DNA of 64,000 bases from Roseivirga sp. (lineage in GTDB: Bacteria > Bacteroidota > Bacteroidia > Cytophagales > Cyclobacteriaceae). The notes under the pieces are model-generated. The model had not been told where the DNA came from and ran no database searches. It saw only the letters and a list, made by a program, of their open reading frames with translations. The translations under genes were made by a program, and so were the position numbers. Positions within the stretch are counted from its first letter, which is position 1. Each line of letters opens with the position of its first letter. This document shows positions 62,935 through 64,000 of this stretch, in pieces. The stretch covers positions 1 to 64,000 of the forward strand of contig JAGYIY010000003.1 of NCBI GenBank assembly GCA_018402485.1, in the 5' to 3' direction.

Positions 62935-64000
62935 GCTAATATTGTTGATTTTTATGATTTCCTGCTTGTTCTCCTGTGGAGGCAAGCAGGATAATTCTTC
63001 CAATGAAAAGTTATTCAATGTAAGATCTTATGATTTGATTTTACCACATGGCGATTATTTATTGAATGCGATCAGTTTTGTATTCAATAAGGCGGGAAGG
63101 GATAGTGTTATTTTTTTGGATCCGGCATCACAATCCTTTGTCATTGCAGATTTGGGAAAACAGAAAATTTTAAAAACTTTAAAGTATGATAAGGAAGGCC
63201 CAAATTTTACGGATTTTCCAATCTTTGATTTACGTTGGTTTAATGGCCGTTTGTTAGTGCTTTCGAAATTATTTTTTACGGTATATGATGATAAGGGTCA
63301 GGTAATTAACAGAGTTTCTTTGAGAGATCAACCAGTTTTAGCACCTTATTTCTATTATTCATTTGATATCATAGATGATGAACATATTCTTTTGGCCACT
63401 ACCGCTAAATCTGCTGTTTATTCAGGCTATTATCCGGCACCTGAAGAAGACTTTATTTTTGTACGATTGAATTGGAACAATGGTAGTTTGCATCCTTTAT
63501 CCATCAGCTCTCCAAGGAATGCTTACGTTTCCGATTCCACCCGTGGTTTTTATAATAATTTTGCAGCGCATACAGGCATATATACTGAGGATACCATATT
63601 TTATAATTTTGCCTTTGCCTCTACCATCTATAAATCAGATTTAAAAGGTCTCAATCAAAAATCTTTTGCAGCAAAACCTACATATACCGATGCAGCCAGA
63701 AAAACGATTGCTGCTAATCCAACTGTAAGAGAATCTTCCAATTATGTTTATTCTGAACAACCCAACTTTACAAAGTTTATGTACGATGAGGTCACGGGCT
63801 GGTTTGCAAGAATCCATGGCCAGATTAAAGGGAAGGAGCAACCAAAAAACGAAAAGTATCTTATGGTTTTTGATAATAACATGCATTTGATGTTTGAAAC
63901 ACCGATTGCATTCAATACGCTTTCTGATTCTAGGGCTAATGTATTTACCAATGGTAAAGTTTATCTGCTAAAAAATAACCCAACTACCGAAGATGCCTAC
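62921..64000 (+). CDS. Beta-propeller lipoprotein (DUF4221/BF3164-like), partial
   Basis: The gene starts at ATG 62921 inside the peptide gene and stays open to the window edge (360 codons). A lipoprotein signal ends at Cys19 (CLFSCGG). The rest is strand-rich with repeats of the kind VIFLDPASQSFVIADLG, LKYDKEGPNFTDFP and FTVYDDKGQVINRVS, consistent with a six-bladed propeller lipoprotein of Bacteroidota (DUF4221 or BF3164-like from memory). Later stretches such as MVFDNNMHLMFE fit another blade. The C-terminus is missing. It is probably a surface or periplasmic partner of the small peptide encoded just upstream. Confidence 0.75.
   Translation, partial: MRCTKLILLIFMISCLFSCGGKQDNSSNEKLFNVRSYDLILPHGDYLLNAISFVFNKAGRDSVIFLDPASQSFVIADLGKQKILKTLKYDKEGPNFTDFPIFDLRWFNGRLLVLSKLFFTVYDDKGQVINRVSLRDQPVLAPYFYYSFDIIDDEHILLATTAKSAVYSGYYPAPEEDFIFVRLNWNNGSLHPLSISSPRNAYVSDSTRGFYNNFAAHTGIYTEDTIFYNFAFASTIYKSDLKGLNQKSFAAKPTYTDAARKTIAANPTVRESSNYVYSEQPNFTKFMYDEVTGWFARIHGQIKGKEQPKNEKYLMVFDNNMHLMFETPIAFNTLSDSRANVFTNGKVYLLKNNPTTEDAY

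Noticed and set aside
1..64000. CRISPR arrays, insertion sequences, prophage or integron
   Set aside because: No regularly spaced repeats, transposase or integrase motifs, or phage structural genes were found by reading both strands; this is a limited manual scan.

Overview
This window is a chromosomal segment of a Bacteroidota bacterium, most likely an aerobic, gliding-type member of the Cytophagales. The evidence is a type IX secretion (T9SS) sorting domain at the left edge, a PorP/SprF-type outer-membrane protein, a TonB-dependent receptor with a carboxypeptidase-like regulatory domain, many lipoproteins, and the near absence of Shine-Dalgarno-like leaders. Lineage is inferred from gene families only. 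I see no rRNA, CRISPR array, insertion sequence, integrase or phage gene. Most of the window is core chromosome with short gaps and small operons.

Layout. 1-3749: a T9SS cargo C-terminus, a PorP/SprF protein and an OmpA-family protein with two tandem peptidoglycan-binding domains. 3877-10421: a small unknown gene, yidD, a membrane-linked endonuclease/exonuclease/phosphatase protein, a PspC protein, an MMPL/RND exporter, thymidylate synthase and a class IV aminotransferase. 10503-14035: the serine deaminase beta subunit followed by a TolC/adaptor pair that has no permease beside it. 14476-23091: tRNA-Arg(TCG), sucC, a LolD-like ATPase, an outer-membrane protein, a Bcp peroxiredoxin, an EamA transporter, a PhzF protein, and an MFS transporter plus lipoprotein pullulanase pair. 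23203-33689: an unknown coiled-coil membrane protein, two methyltransferases, apaG, ung, an AddAB-type helicase-nuclease pair and a divergent TruA. 33726-40697: a DUF1080 lipoprotein, a large VPS10/BNR-repeat protein, a lipoprotein pyrophosphatase and formate-tetrahydrofolate ligase. 40889-45169: an ECF sigma/anti-sigma/fasciclin operon closed by a strong terminator, then HMG-CoA lyase and a serine hydrolase. 45266-50947: a membrane-spanning TPR/helix-turn-helix regulator followed by a TonB receptor and a phytase lipoprotein, with a perfect palindrome in front of a promoter-like element. 51017-61990: typA, gltA, an SPFH protein, a Gfo/Idh/MocA oxidoreductase, lpxB, an MpaB/DUF2236 oxygenase and a large FAD/Fe-S oxidoreductase. 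61991-64000: a long AT-rich gap with a perfect 16-bp palindrome, then a six-cysteine secreted peptide whose gene overlaps that of a beta-propeller lipoprotein running off the right edge.

How the genes fit together. Central metabolism (sucC, gltA, HMG-CoA lyase, the FAD/Fe-S oxidoreductase) and one-carbon/folate metabolism (thyA, fhs, possibly the class IV aminotransferase, serine deaminase) are interspersed. DNA uptake/repair functions are concentrated at 26-33 kb. Surface nutrient capture is represented by the pullulanase/MFS pair and the phytase/TonB receptor pair. Several convergent gene pairs overlap at their 3' ends, which points to a compact genome.

The least explained parts are the secreted cysteine-rich peptide/beta-propeller cassette at the right edge, the regulator-palindrome-receptor-phytase block, the unknown genes at 3877 and 23203, and the permease-less TolC/adaptor pair.
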